Source: Nocardia concava NBRC 100430
GTDB taxonomy: Bacteria > Actinomycetota > Actinomycetes > Mycobacteriales > Mycobacteriaceae
Assembly (NCBI RefSeq): GCF_000308815.1
Contig: NZ_BAFX01000124.1
Location: 62,001-126,000, forward strand
DNA: 64,000 bases
Direction of reading: 5' to 3'
Part shown: positions 27,599 through 36,441 of the stretch, piece by piece
Layout: every line of letters begins with the position of its first letter
Numbering within the stretch: position 1 is the first letter of the stretch
Position numbers and translations under genes: made by a program
Notes under the pieces: model-generated
What the model was told of the DNA's origin: nothing
What the model saw: only the letters and a program-made list of their open reading frames with translations
The model's database searches: none

Positions 27599-29070
27599 GA
27601 CAGCACCGCCTCGGTGGTCTGCGCGTACAGCTTCTTCAGGCTCTGGCCGAGCATCGCGGCGCGGTACTCGGAGCTGGCGCGGTGATCGTTCATCGGCGTG
27701 CCCTCGCCCTGCAGGATCGCGGCCGCGGCCTCGATGGTCTCGGTGGACCACGGCTTGCCGATCAGCGCTTCCTCGGTGTCGCGGGCGCGGATCGGGGTGG
27801 CGGCCACGCCGCCCAGGCCGATGCGGGCCCGGCTGACCACGCCGTCCTCGATATCGAGGGCGAAAGCGACCGCGACACTGGAGATGTCGTCGAAGCGCCG
27901 CTTGGCGATCTTGTGGAAGGCGGTCACCTTGGCCAGCGGCAGCGGGATCCGCACGGCGCGGATCAGCTCGTCCGCCCGGCGCACGCTCTGGCGGTAGCCG
28001 GTGAAGTAGTCGGCCAGTTCGACCTCGCGCTCACCGTCGGCGGAGGCCAGCACCACCGACGCACCCAGCGCGAGCAGCGCCGGCGGGGAGTCACCGATCG
28101 GGGAACCGGTACCCAGGTTGCCGCCGAAGGTGGCGTTGTTGCGGATCAGGCGGGAGGCGAACTGCGGGAACAGTTCCGCCAGCAGTGGCACGCTGCCGTC
28201 GAGGCGGCGCTCGATCTCGGTCAGCGGCACGGCCGCGCCGATCTCGATGTGATCGGCCTCGACCTTCAGGCCGCGCAGTTCGGGGAGGCGGTCGATGGCG
28301 ATCGCGTAATCCGCACGGCGCGAACGGATATTGACCTCGACGCCCCAGTCGGTGGAACCGGCGACGAGCACCGCGTCGGGGCGCTCGCGCAGCAGCTGCA
28401 CGGCCTCGGCGAGGGTCTCCGGACGGCGGAAGGTGCGGCCGTCCTGCGAGTACTCGGTGGCGACCGGCGCGGGCGCGTCCTGCTCGCGACGCTGCGCGAA
28501 CTTGTCGTCGGCCTCGGGCTCGCCGAGCGCGAAGGCGGCATCGCGGATCGGGCGGTAACCGGTGCAGCGGCACAGGTTTCCGCTCAGCGAGTGCAGGTCG
28601 AAACCATTGGGGCCGTGCTCGTGATCGTGGCCCTCGGCGGTGTCCTCGGCCGCGTGCGCGGAGGCGCAACGGGTCGGCCGGTAGTACTCCGACGCCATGG
28701 AACAGATGAAGCCCGGGGTGCAGTAACCACACTGCGAGCCGCCGCGCACCGCCATCTCCTTCTGCACCGGGTGCAGTTCGGTGGGCGTGCCGGAACCGTC
28801 GAGCTCACCGAGACCCTCGGCGGTGACGATCTCCTGGCCGTCGAGCGAGGCGACGGGCACCAGGCAGGCGTTGATGGCGATCCAATCGGTGGGCTGCTCC
28901 ACGCCGGGGCGCGCCACCATGATCGAGCAGGCGCCGCATTCGCCCTCGGCGCAGCCTTCCTTGCTCCCGGTGAAACCGCGGTCCCGCAGGAAATCCAGGA
29001 CGGTGGTATGGGGTGCCGCCGGGGAAATCGGGGTGACTTTCCCGTTGACCGTGATCCGCGCCTCTACCAT
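27595..29070 (-). CDS. xdhA: xanthine dehydrogenase FAD/iron-sulfur subunit XdhA
   Basis: 491 residues, fusing two [2Fe-2S] domains with a FAD domain. Cluster ligands are Cys40, Cys45, Cys48, Cys69 and then Cys114, Cys117, Cys167, Cys169. The FAD part contains LVAGSTDWGVE and NNATFGGNLGTGSPIGDSPP. Between the second and third groups of cysteines there is an insertion of about 20 residues with a histidine-rich EGHDHEHG, longer than in typical XdhA. First gene of the operon; electrons pass from XdhB to NAD through this subunit. Confidence 0.94.
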
Positions 29071-29490
29071 TGCACAACCTCATTTCGCTGCGCGGTCGAT
29101 CTGATAATCCTAGTCGCCATTTCAGGAGCTTTCTATTTCGGTGACGCCGCCCGAGAACCCGGAGCGCGAAACGGCACGCGGGCATGCCGAAGGCCGTGAC
29201 AGAGATCGAAATGTGCCGGGGCCGCGTTCGAGGCACGCCGGAAAAGGGCTGCTCAGAAGCCGTGCGCTACACGACCCGGAACCCAGGCGGTCCGGTGAGC
29301 CAGGTGACGCAGGTCGGGGGTGCCTTCGATGGGACTGTTCGACATCCGACTCGCCTCCTTCGATCAGCTCACATGTGTCGGTAACCCCGAAAGTACGTGG
29401 CGCGGAGCACATCGGTCAAGCCGATCCGGGGTGGTCGCGAACAGTTTGCACGAACCTATGACCAGCGGTTCGGCGACCTTCACGCGAATC

Positions 29491-29511
29491 GGTTTATCGC
29501 ACAAATAAACC
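29491..29511. promoter_or_regulatory. 7-bp inverted repeat, possible operator
   Basis: GGTTTAT (29491-29497) and ATAAACC (29505-29511) with a 7-base spacer, in a low-GC patch just before the terminator. Too short to call firmly. Confidence 0.25.
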
Positions 29512-29523
29512 CGCTTTTGTCAG

Positions 29524-29568
29524 AACATACGAAAAGCCCATCCGACTCGCGGATGGGCTTTGTATGTT
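29524..29568. terminator. intrinsic terminator
   Basis: Arms AAAGCCCATCCG (29533-29544) and CGGATGGGCTTT (29550-29561), perfect, with loop ACTCG, extended outside by ACATAC / GTATGT. It has T-rich flanks on both strands. No convincing gene ends immediately before it on either strand, so it may insulate xdhABC from the following genes or end a small RNA or lost gene. Confidence 0.8.
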
Positions 29569-29598
29569 TCGCCGACCGGGGGTGGGTATCTCACCGGT

Positions 29599-29802
29599 AT
29601 GTTCGCAATCGTCGCCGCGGTCCTCTTCGGTATCGCACTGCTGCTCGAGCTCGCCGACCGCACTACCGGTTTCGGAGTCGATGTCTTCGTCATCGCCGGG
29701 CTGCTGGGACTGGCCCTGCACATGGCCGGGTTCAGCGCCCGCGTATCCCGGTCCCGCCAATGGAATTCGCGGCGGCCGCTCTTCGGCCGCCGCCGCGTCT
29801 GA
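29599..29802 (+). CDS. small two-helix membrane protein
   Basis: 67 residues from the ATG at 29599 (MFAIVAAVLFG). Two hydrophobic segments (about 2-18 and 26-45) flank LADRTTGFGV, and a basic tail follows (RQWNSRRPLFGRRRV). Small proteins of this shape are widespread and uncharacterised in actinobacteria. The ribosome site is weak (GGTGGG), so the exact start is not certain. Confidence 0.55.
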   Translation: MFAIVAAVLFGIALLLELADRTTGFGVDVFVIAGLLGLALHMAGFSARVSRSRQWNSRRPLFGRRRV

Positions 29803-29810
29803 GCTCCGAC

Positions 29811-29853
29811 CGATCAGCTGCCTTGGGCGGCCCGATCAGTTGCCTTGGGCGGC
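29811..29853. repeat. 21-bp tandem duplication at the end of the SDR gene
   Basis: CGATCAGCTGCCTTGGGCGGC (one base from identical) occurs at 29811-29831 and 29833-29853, a 22-bp period. The copy at 29833 includes the last codons and stop of the SDR gene; the other lies just beyond the stop. It looks like a recent small duplication. Confidence 0.7.
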
Positions 29854-30654
29854 AATGGAAACCGGCTGCCACTCTCGCCAGGTGGCCAGGCGGGACTCGT
29901 AGTCGGCGGTCGCGATGCCCAGGGGAACCTCGCCGAGGAAGATGCGCAGCGGCGGCTTCTCGGCGTCGACCACGGCGAAGACAGCCGTGGCCGTGGCGGT
30001 CGGGTCACCGCGCTTGACCGCGTTGCGCTGGGCGGCGCGGGCCGCCCGGGCCGCGTCGTAGGCCGGATTCGGGGTGGCGTGGCGGGAGGACGGACCCGCC
30101 CAGTCGGTGTCGAAGCCGCCGGGCTCGATGAGGGTGACGTGGATGCCGAAGGGGGCGACCTCCTGGGCCAGGGACTGCGAGAAGCCCTCGAGCGCCCACT
30201 TCGAGGCGTGATAGGCGCCCAGGTTCAGGAAGGCGGAGATGCCGCCGATGCTGGAGACCTGGAGGATGTGGCCGCCGCCCTGGGCACGGAGGATCGGCAG
30301 GGCGGCCTGGGTGACCCACATGGCACCGAAGACGTTGGTCTCCAACTGATCTCGGAATTCCTGCTCGGAGAGTTCCTCGATCATGCCGAACTGGCCGTAG
30401 CCGGCATTGTTCACGACCACATCGAGGCGGCCGAAGTGCTCGGCGGCCTGCTGGACGGCCGCGAAGTCGGCGGCGCGGTCGGTGACCTCGAGGCGCAGCG
30501 GCAGGAAGGCATCGGGATATTTGGCGACGATGTCGTCGAGCGTGCTCAGATCGCGCGCGGTACCCGCGACCCGGTCGCCGCGCTCCAGTGCGGCGAGGGT
30601 CCACTCGCGCCCGAAACCCCGTGAGACACCGGTGATGAACCAGACTTTGCTCAT
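29836..30654 (-). CDS. short-chain dehydrogenase/reductase
   Basis: 272 residues. The cofactor motif TGVSRGFG (8-15), NNAGYG and catalytic YHASK mark a classical SDR using NAD(P)H. The group commonly acts on carbonyl or hydroxyl compounds with undefined specificity. The upstream region has a MerR-type promoter with the -10 box six bases from the ATG, so the mRNA is probably leaderless. Confidence 0.92.
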   Translation of the reverse strand: MSKVWFITGVSRGFGREWTLAALERGDRVAGTARDLSTLDDIVAKYPDAFLPLRLEVTDRAADFAAVQQAAEHFGRLDVVVNNAGYGQFGMIEELSEQEFRDQLETNVFGAMWVTQAALPILRAQGGGHILQVSSIGGISAFLNLGAYHASKWALEGFSQSLAQEVAPFGIHVTLIEPGGFDTDWAGPSSRHATPNPAYDAARAARAAQRNAVKRGDPTATATAVFAVVDAEKPPLRIFLGEVPLGIATADYESRLATWREWQPVSIAAQGN

Positions 30655-30660
30655 GATCCG

Positions 30661-30691
30661 ACCCTAACGAGCTGGAGTGCACTCCAAGCAA
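30661..30691 (-). promoter_or_regulatory. MerR-type promoter with 19-bp spacer
   Basis: On the minus strand, -35 TTGCTT (30691-30686) and -10 TAGGGT (30666-30661) are separated by 19 bp. The perfect 14-bp dyad TGGAGTGCACTCCA (30673-30686) sits in the spacer and overlaps the -35 box by one base. An overlong spacer with a central dyad is the hallmark of MerR-activated promoters. The SDR ATG is six bases after the -10 box. Confidence 0.6.
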
Positions 30692-30784
30692 GGGCCGCGA
30701 TCGTCCCGATTCGAATAGACCGTTTCCGCCACCCGTGGATATTGCGAGCCAGCTCACACGCATGTCATAGTGATCGCGGCATAT

Positions 30785-30802
30785 TGAGACTGCGTAGTCT
30801 CA
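30785..30802. promoter_or_regulatory. inverted repeat upstream of the lipase gene
   Basis: TGAGACT-GCGT-AGTCTCA is a perfect 7-bp inverted repeat, 31 bases before the lipase start. Position and symmetry suggest an operator. Confidence 0.4.
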
Positions 30803-30832
30803 CAAATGGGAATCAGGGTGAGGAACAGGTCG

Positions 30833-32239
30833 ATGAGGACCAGGAGACTGACCGGGCGGCTGGTGCGGCTCGGGACCATATCCGTCAGCGCGCTCGTGGT
30901 GGCGGGACTGGCCGCGGCACCGGCGCAGGCCGATCCGGCGGACGCCCCGGCGCTGCCGTCGATCCAGCCCGCGCGGATTCTGCCGCTGCCGCCGGAACTC
31001 GATCCCGGCTTCTACAACCCGCCCGCCGACCAGGTCGCGGCCGCCGCGCCCGGCCAGATTCTCGCGGTCCGGCAGGTGAACGTCGCCAACTTCGGGCTCA
31101 TCCCGCTCAACGTGGACGCCTGGCAGGTCTCCTACCGCTCCAACAACTCTCGCGACGAGGCCATCCCGGCGGCGGCCACCCTGCTCAAGCCGCGCGGGGC
31201 CTCCCCCACGCCGCGCAAGCTGCTCTCGGTGCAGATCGCCGAGGACTCCACCGCGGGCTACTGCAGTCCTTCCTATGCGCTGCAACAGTTCTCGGCCGCG
31301 ACCTTCGTCGGCCAGATCGTCGCGCCCGCCGAGTTCCTGTTCGCGCAGGCCGCGCTGCAGAAGGGCGACGCGGTGGTGATCCCGGACCACCAGGGCCCGA
31401 ATTCGGCGTACGCGGCGGGTCCGCTGGCCGGGCGCATCACCCTCGACGGGATTCGCGCCGCCACCTCGTTCGCACCGCTCGGCGTCGGCGCGAGCGCGCC
31501 GGTGGCCATGTATGGCTATTCGGGCGGATCGATGCCCACCATGCACGCCGCGGAACTGCGCAAAACCTATGCGCCGGAACTGAATATCGTGGGCGCGGCC
31601 TCCGGCGGCACCGGCGCGGATCTGGGCGCGGCCCTGCTCATGGCCAACAATCAGGCGACCGCCGGCCTGGTGCTGGGCGCGGTCCTCGGCCTGGCCCGCG
31701 AGTACCCGGACTTCGACGCCCTGCTGGACCGGAAGCTCAACCCGCTCGGCCAGCTGCTGCGCACGGTGAAGGCGCCGTTCTGTGTGCAGTACCAGTCCTC
31801 GATCCTGCCGTTCCTGAACATCACCGGCCTGATCGATTCCCCCGACCCGCTGCGGGAACCGGCCGTCCAGGCCGTCCTCGAGGACACCCGCCTCGGCAAG
31901 AGCCTCCCGGACATGCCGATCTTCATGTGGCACTCCAAGTGGGATGAGATCCTTCCGCTCGCCTCCGCCGACCAGCTCGTGAACACCTACTGCCAGGACC
32001 CGTCCGCCCAGATCACCTACACCCGCGACTGGGCCAGCGAACACATCGTCGCCGAGGTGGTAGGCGGCCCCGCCGCCCTCATGTGGCTCTTCGACCGCCT
32101 CAATGGCGTTGCGGCCCAACCGGGTTGCTCCACCACCGACTCCCCCTCCATGCTCGGCACCCCGGGCGAACTCCAAACCCTGGGCGACACCATCGGCGAA
32201 ACCCTGGCCTCGTTCTTCGGCAAGCCGATCGGGGCTTGA
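30833..32239 (+). CDS. secreted LIP-family lipase
   Basis: 468 residues from the ATG at 30833 with GAGG nine bases upstream; an ATG at 30806 is also in frame. A signal peptide ends at APAQA. The body matches the secretory lipase (LIP) family of actinomycetes: nucleophile Ser in YGYSGGS, Asp in WHSKWDEILP and His in ASEHIVAE, with paired cysteines (YCSP, FCVQ, YCQD, GCST). It would hydrolyse triacylglycerols outside the cell. A hairpin follows. Confidence 0.88.
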   Translation: MRTRRLTGRLVRLGTISVSALVVAGLAAAPAQADPADAPALPSIQPARILPLPPELDPGFYNPPADQVAAAAPGQILAVRQVNVANFGLIPLNVDAWQVSYRSNNSRDEAIPAAATLLKPRGASPTPRKLLSVQIAEDSTAGYCSPSYALQQFSAATFVGQIVAPAEFLFAQAALQKGDAVVIPDHQGPNSAYAAGPLAGRITLDGIRAATSFAPLGVGASAPVAMYGYSGGSMPTMHAAELRKTYAPELNIVGAASGGTGADLGAALLMANNQATAGLVLGAVLGLAREYPDFDALLDRKLNPLGQLLRTVKAPFCVQYQSSILPFLNITGLIDSPDPLREPAVQAVLEDTRLGKSLPDMPIFMWHSKWDEILPLASADQLVNTYCQDPSAQITYTRDWASEHIVAEVVGGPAALMWLFDRLNGVAAQPGCSTTDSPSMLGTPGELQTLGDTIGETLASFFGKPIGA

Positions 32240-32253
32240 CCGGACCGAGGGGT

Positions 32254-32283
32254 GGGCCCGCCGGAGATGATTCCGGCGGGCCC
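32254..32283 (+). terminator. terminator after the lipase gene
   Basis: Perfect 12-bp arms GGGCCCGCCGGA / TCCGGCGGGCCC with a six-base loop, 14 bases after the stop. Confidence 0.85.
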
Positions 32284-32466
32284 GAACCTCGATCGACGGT
32301 GTGACCCAGCCCACTCCGACCCGGCGCACTCGAGACATGGTGCGATAACGACTCATTCGCGAAAGTAACGCTCGGATGTCCCGGGACGACGTGTCTGTCG
32401 GTAGATGGCCCGACCTTGCACAGGGGGCCTGACGGTTCACTGTCGGGGTGAAATGGGGAATCTCGC

Positions 32467-34122
32467 GTGGATATTCGCGAATTCATGAAGCGACATCGCA
32501 TCGCATCGGCGGTTGCCGCACCGGCCGCGCTGGGTGTGGCGGCGGCGGTTGCGGCGACCTTCGCGATCACGTCGTCACCGGACTCGAAGCAGGCCGATCC
32601 GGCCTTGAAGGCCTCGGTCACCGAATGCCATGACATGGTCACCATCTCGGTGGCCGGGCGCAATGACTCGCCGCAGGCCGGGACCACGAAGATGCTGGTC
32701 GACGCGAACGGCAACGAGCTGCCCGCCGCGCTGTCGGACGATTACCAGAGCCACTGGGTGGACCCGGTGGTGAACGCGCCGGGCGGTCAGGTCGACTCCA
32801 ATTCGTATTGGGCGGTGTACGTCTCCTACCCGGCCAATCTGAACAGCTACGAGGATGCCGTCAAGACCGGTGTCGCCAATACCGAGCAGGTCATGCGCGA
32901 TATCTCCGCGGCCTGCCCGAATACCAAGTACGCCATTGTCGGCTACAGCGAGGGCGCGGACGTCGCGCGCCGGGTGGCCATGGACGTCGGGCATCAGAAC
33001 GCCGGAGCGGACGGCAAATACGGGATCGTCGATCCGGGCAATGTTGCCGGTGTCGTGATCCTCGCCGACGCGGGCCGCACCGAGGGCGAGGGCCCGTTCC
33101 CGGGTGCGAAGGACCCCAACCACCCCGACAACTTCGGGCAGCAGTACCAGAACGGCAAGTACGTGGCCGGCGGCCAGGGCGCGCTGCCGGACCAGTCCGG
33201 TGACTTCGGCGCGCTGAACGGCCGCATCGCCTCCTTCTGCTCCGACGGCGATCTCACCTGCGCCGCGCCCAAGAACATCTCGCTGCTGCAACTGGCCATC
33301 AATGTGGGCCGGCAGATCAATGTCGATCAGATTCAGAACGACAACACCATCACGCCGACCACCGGCATCGACGTGGCCGTGGTGCTGGGCAAGATCGCGG
33401 GCGATGCCTTCGCCGACATCGCGCACAATCCGAGCTGGTGGACCAGCAAGGAGACCTTCCTCGATGTGCTGCTGAAGGTGTCGCAGCCGGGCTACAAGCC
33501 GAACCAGGACAATCCGACCCCGGTGGCGGCGGAGAATATCGCGGCCGAGAACATGTCGCCGCTGGCGTATCTGCCCCAGAAGGTGTTCAACGAGGTCATC
33601 GGACTGATCACCACCAACCAGAACACCATTCCGGTGCTCCTGAACGACCCGTACAACCTGACCCTGGGCCCCAACGGCACCGGCCACCACTTCGACTACT
33701 GGCACGACCAGAATCCGGATAACGGCAAGCAGGTGAGCTCCGCGGAGTACGCGGCCGCGTGGCTGACCGAGCTGGCCAAGCAGGCGCAGGCCAAGCAGCT
33801 CGATCCGAAGACGCTGAACCCGACCACGACCACCACCGCGCCCAAGGCCCTGGCCGCCGCGCCGCGGGCCAGCACCTCCGGAACCACTACTCCGGCAACG
33901 GGTTCCACGACTCCGGCGACCACCACCCCGACCACCACGGGCACTACGCCGCCGACCACCACGACGGTGCCGCCCACGACCACCACGGTCAAGCCGGACG
34001 CCACGACGACCACGCCGCCGGTCACCACGACGACGCCGCCGGTTACCACCACCACGGTGCCGCCGACGACGACCACGACCGTTCCGCCCACCACCACGAC
34101 GACCACCACCGCGGGTCACTGA
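32467..34122 (+). CDS. cutinase-like exported protein with Thr/Pro-rich tail
   Basis: 551 residues from GTG 32467, with GGGGA seven bases upstream. An N-terminal hydrophobic segment (about 14-36) serves as signal or anchor. The serine-hydrolase part carries VGYSEGADVARRV, the cutinase/PE-PPE-type nucleophile elbow, and later HHFDYW. The last 100 or so residues are a low-complexity tail of Thr, Pro, Ala and Val (TTTTVPPTTTT blocks), probably wall-spanning and possibly glycosylated. It probably acts on lipids or polyesters. The repetitive tail DNA is prone to length variation. Confidence 0.82.
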   Translation: MDIREFMKRHRIASAVAAPAALGVAAAVAATFAITSSPDSKQADPALKASVTECHDMVTISVAGRNDSPQAGTTKMLVDANGNELPAALSDDYQSHWVDPVVNAPGGQVDSNSYWAVYVSYPANLNSYEDAVKTGVANTEQVMRDISAACPNTKYAIVGYSEGADVARRVAMDVGHQNAGADGKYGIVDPGNVAGVVILADAGRTEGEGPFPGAKDPNHPDNFGQQYQNGKYVAGGQGALPDQSGDFGALNGRIASFCSDGDLTCAAPKNISLLQLAINVGRQINVDQIQNDNTITPTTGIDVAVVLGKIAGDAFADIAHNPSWWTSKETFLDVLLKVSQPGYKPNQDNPTPVAAENIAAENMSPLAYLPQKVFNEVIGLITTNQNTIPVLLNDPYNLTLGPNGTGHHFDYWHDQNPDNGKQVSSAEYAAAWLTELAKQAQAKQLDPKTLNPTTTTTAPKALAAAPRASTSGTTTPATGSTTPATTTPTTTGTTPPTTTTVPPTTTTVKPDATTTTPPVTTTTPPVTTTTVPPTTTTTVPPTTTTTTTAGH

Positions 34123-34130
34123 TCTGACGG

Positions 34131-34178
34131 AAATGCGCTGGTGCGAAACCCTTTCGGGTCTCGCACCAGCGCATTTTC
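34131..34178. terminator. strong bidirectional terminator
   Basis: 21-bp arms (34131-34151 and 34156-34176) pair with one mismatch around the loop TTTC; TTTT follows on the plus strand. It separates the cutinase-like gene and the convergent uppP gene. Confidence 0.9.
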
Positions 34179-34194
34179 GTATGCGGGTAGCGGC

Positions 34195-35145
34195 TCAGCG
34201 AATGGAGAACCAGACCAAACTGCCGAGTCCCGCCACCAGGCAGTAGATCGCGAACGGCGTCAGGGTCTTGGTCTCGAAGTAGGCCGTGAGGAACTTGACC
34301 GAGATGTAGGACAGCACGCCCGCCACCACGCTGCCCGCCAGCGCCGGGCCGAGGATCTCGTGGTTCTCGTGCTTGAACAGTTCCGGCATCTTCAGCACGC
34401 CCGCCGCCAGGATGACCGGGGTGGCCAGCATGAAGGCGAAGCGGGCGGCGTCCTCGTGCCGCATGCCCTTGAACAGGCCGGCCACGATGGTGCTGCCGGA
34501 GCGGCTGATGCCGGGGAACAGGGCGGCGATCTGGGCCGAACCGATCAGGGTGACATCGCGAAAGCTCAGGCGGGACAGCCGCACATCCGAGGCGTGCGCC
34601 GGATCGGTCATGGGCAGCACGACGGTGTCCTCCATGGACAGGTCGCCGGTGCGCCCGGTCGGACTCGACACCACGAAATCGGGCTCGTACTCGCGCTTGC
34701 GCATGATCTCCGCGGACAGCAGCACGAACCCGTTGATCGCCAGGAAGATCGAGGTCGGGACCGGCGTCCCGAGATAGTTGCGGACGGCCTTCTCCAGCAG
34801 CAGCCCCGCGATGCCCACCGGGATCGTCGCGATCACCAGCAGGACGCCCAATCGCGCTTCGGGCGTGCGCATCTGACGGGTCAGCACGACATCCCAGAGT
34901 CCGCGGAAAATGCCGACCCAGTCCCGCCAGAAGAAGATCACCAGGGCCAGCGCGGTGGCGACGTGCATGGCCACCAGCAGCGCCAGATACGGGGAATCCT
35001 TGGCCGACATGCTCAGATCGTCGGCCCACTTACCGCCCACCCAGGCGGGCAGCAGGATGCTGTGGCCGAGACTGGAGACCGGGAAGAGCTCGCTCACCCC
35101 TTGTAGCGCGCCGACGACGATCGATTCCAGGTAGCTGATGGCCAT
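34195..35145 (-). CDS. uppP: undecaprenyl-diphosphatase UppP (BacA)
   Basis: 316 residues from the ATG at 35145 (MAISYLES). Signature motifs GVSELFPVSSLGH (16-28) and FPGISRSGST plus many hydrophobic helices identify the integral membrane phosphatase that recycles undecaprenyl pyrophosphate for peptidoglycan and arabinogalactan synthesis. An insertion of about 35 residues with EYEPDFVVSSPTGRTGD lies in a loop, making it longer than the E. coli protein (273 residues). Confidence 0.95.
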   Translation of the reverse strand: MAISYLESIVVGALQGVSELFPVSSLGHSILLPAWVGGKWADDLSMSAKDSPYLALLVAMHVATALALVIFFWRDWVGIFRGLWDVVLTRQMRTPEARLGVLLVIATIPVGIAGLLLEKAVRNYLGTPVPTSIFLAINGFVLLSAEIMRKREYEPDFVVSSPTGRTGDLSMEDTVVLPMTDPAHASDVRLSRLSFRDVTLIGSAQIAALFPGISRSGSTIVAGLFKGMRHEDAARFAFMLATPVILAAGVLKMPELFKHENHEILGPALAGSVVAGVLSYISVKFLTAYFETKTLTPFAIYCLVAGLGSLVWFSIR

Positions 35146-35298
35146 ACGAATTCCTGTCGGGGGGCGGTGCGGGGATCGCTTCGCGAGGCTACTCGATCGG
35201 GGACGCGTGGGGTACGGGGCATACCGCCGGTCCGATCCCGCCCGGGCGCAATCCATTTGCGCCGCGCGGAGCCCCGCTGCGTGGAATACTTCCGCGAT

Positions 35299-35529
35299 AT
35301 GCAGTACAGGGGTTTCGACAATCCCGATACCAGCGAGGATCCCGAGTTAGCTCAGGCTCGCATCTTCCTGAATGAATTGGAAAGACATGTAGTCAAACTG
35401 ACGCGGCGTTTGCAATCCGCACCCACCGCCGAAGCCCGGCAGACCATCAATGCCGAACTTTCCACGGTGCGCCGGTATGTGGATCGCATTCACCGCAGAT
35501 TCCCCGGAATCGCCGTCGCGAATCTCTAG
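35299..35529 (+). CDS. small helical protein, unknown
   Basis: 76 residues from the ATG at 35299; an alternative GTG lies at 35281. Two amphipathic helices (ELAQARIFLNELERHVVKL and AEARQTINAELSTVRRYVDR) suggest a coiled-coil hairpin. Codon GC at third positions is lower than in neighbours, so it may be acquired or weakly expressed. It converges on the MarR-like gene. No family recognised. Confidence 0.5.
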   Translation: MQYRGFDNPDTSEDPELAQARIFLNELERHVVKLTRRLQSAPTAEARQTINAELSTVRRYVDRIHRRFPGIAVANL

Positions 35530-35545
35530 CCCAGGTGCTCGAGTC

Positions 35546-36253
35546 CTAGCCCAGGCGGTCGCGCCAGCGTTCGGCGGAGCGGACCATATCCAGGCCCACC
35601 CGCTCCAGGTACTCGCTCATGCCCAGCAGCCGGACACCGGCGGGCGTGGCCGCCCCCAGCGCCGCCGCGCCGTCGCGGGCCTGCGCGGCCAGTCGCTCGT
35701 TGACGCGCGCCGCCGCGAGAGTCGCACGGTACCAGGCGGATTCCTCGATCACGTAGCGATCCCGGCGGCTGCCCTGATCCCGGTCGCGCCGGATCAGCGC
35801 CCGCTCCTCGAGCTGGCCGACGGCCGCCGACACCGTCGCCGGACTCACCCGCAGCTGCGCCACCAGCTCGGCGGCCGTGAGACTGCCCGAATCCGCGGCG
35901 TACAGCCGGGCCAGCACCGCGGCGGCCGTCCTGGGCATCCCGGTCTGCGCGAACAGCAGCGCGAGCGCCGTGCTGAACTCCGCCAGCAGCTCCGGGCCGC
36001 GGCCGTATTCGTCAGCGCCGGAGGGCTTTTCGACATGTTTGGGCCGGGGGACGCGGCGGCGCGAGCGCACCGCGGTGGCGGCCTGGGCGGTCTCCGCGCG
36101 ATAGCGGCCCGGCCCGCCGTTGCGGGTCACCTCCCGGCTCACGGTGGAGGTGGGCCGATTCAGCTGGCGGGCGATGTCGGCGTAGCCGAGCCCGCGGGAC
36201 AGACCCGCGGCGATGAGACGGCGATCCTCCTGATTGAGTCTTCCTCCGGGCAC
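35546..36253 (-). CDS. MarR-like regulator with extra N-terminal HTH
   Basis: 235 residues from a GTG at 36253 with GAAGGAG eight bases upstream. Two DNA-binding parts are visible: an IS30-repressor-like HTH (EDRRLIAAGLSRGLGYADIA then PTSTVSREV) at the N-terminus and a MarR-type winged helix further on (LTAAELVAQLRVSPATVSAA, then RDRYVIEE). Upstream there is a 14-bp inverted repeat that could be its own operator. Targets are unknown. Confidence 0.75.
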   Translation of the reverse strand: MPGGRLNQEDRRLIAAGLSRGLGYADIARQLNRPTSTVSREVTRNGGPGRYRAETAQAATAVRSRRRVPRPKHVEKPSGADEYGRGPELLAEFSTALALLFAQTGMPRTAAAVLARLYAADSGSLTAAELVAQLRVSPATVSAAVGQLEERALIRRDRDQGSRRDRYVIEESAWYRATLAAARVNERLAAQARDGAAALGAATPAGVRLLGMSEYLERVGLDMVRSAERWRDRLG

Positions 36254-36297
36254 CTGCGCGGCTCCTTCATCAGATTGCCGCCGAAGCGGCGCGGCTC

Positions 36298-36341
36298 CCA
36301 ACCTATTGCAACACACGACCTGCGCGATTGCATTAGGTTGG
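36298..36341. promoter_or_regulatory. inverted repeat upstream of the MarR-like gene
   Basis: CCAACCTATTGCAA (36298-36311) and TTGCATTAGGTTGG (36328-36341) match at 13 of 14 positions around a 16-bp spacer, in an AT-rich patch 45 bases from the GTG start. Likely promoter or autoregulatory site. Confidence 0.5.
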
Positions 36342-36441
36342 AACCGGCCCGCCATCCGAATTCCCGTGTCCTACAGGCGTTATCCCGTTCCCAACGGCAT
36401 TCGTTCATTACCCGTCTTGTGAACGCAACGTAGCGTTCGCC

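Larger units (their letters stand above)
29071..29598. other. 528-bp intergenic region upstream of xdhA
   Basis: Open frames here (for example 29141-29461) show no ribosome site, no family resemblance and frame-independent codon use, so I call no gene. It should hold the xdhABC promoter. An inverted repeat GGTTTAT-N7-ATAAACC lies at 29491-29511 in an AT-rich pocket and a strong terminator lies at 29524-29568. Confidence 0.55.

Noticed and set aside
33830..34120. Simple-sequence mobile or phage element in the ACC/ACG-rich stretch
   Set aside because: It is in frame and encodes the Thr/Pro tail of the cutinase-like protein.
32467..34122. PE/PPE-type protein
   Set aside because: The nucleophile motif is similar, but no PE or PPE N-terminal domain is present; signal segment plus cutinase-like core plus Thr/Pro tail is simpler.
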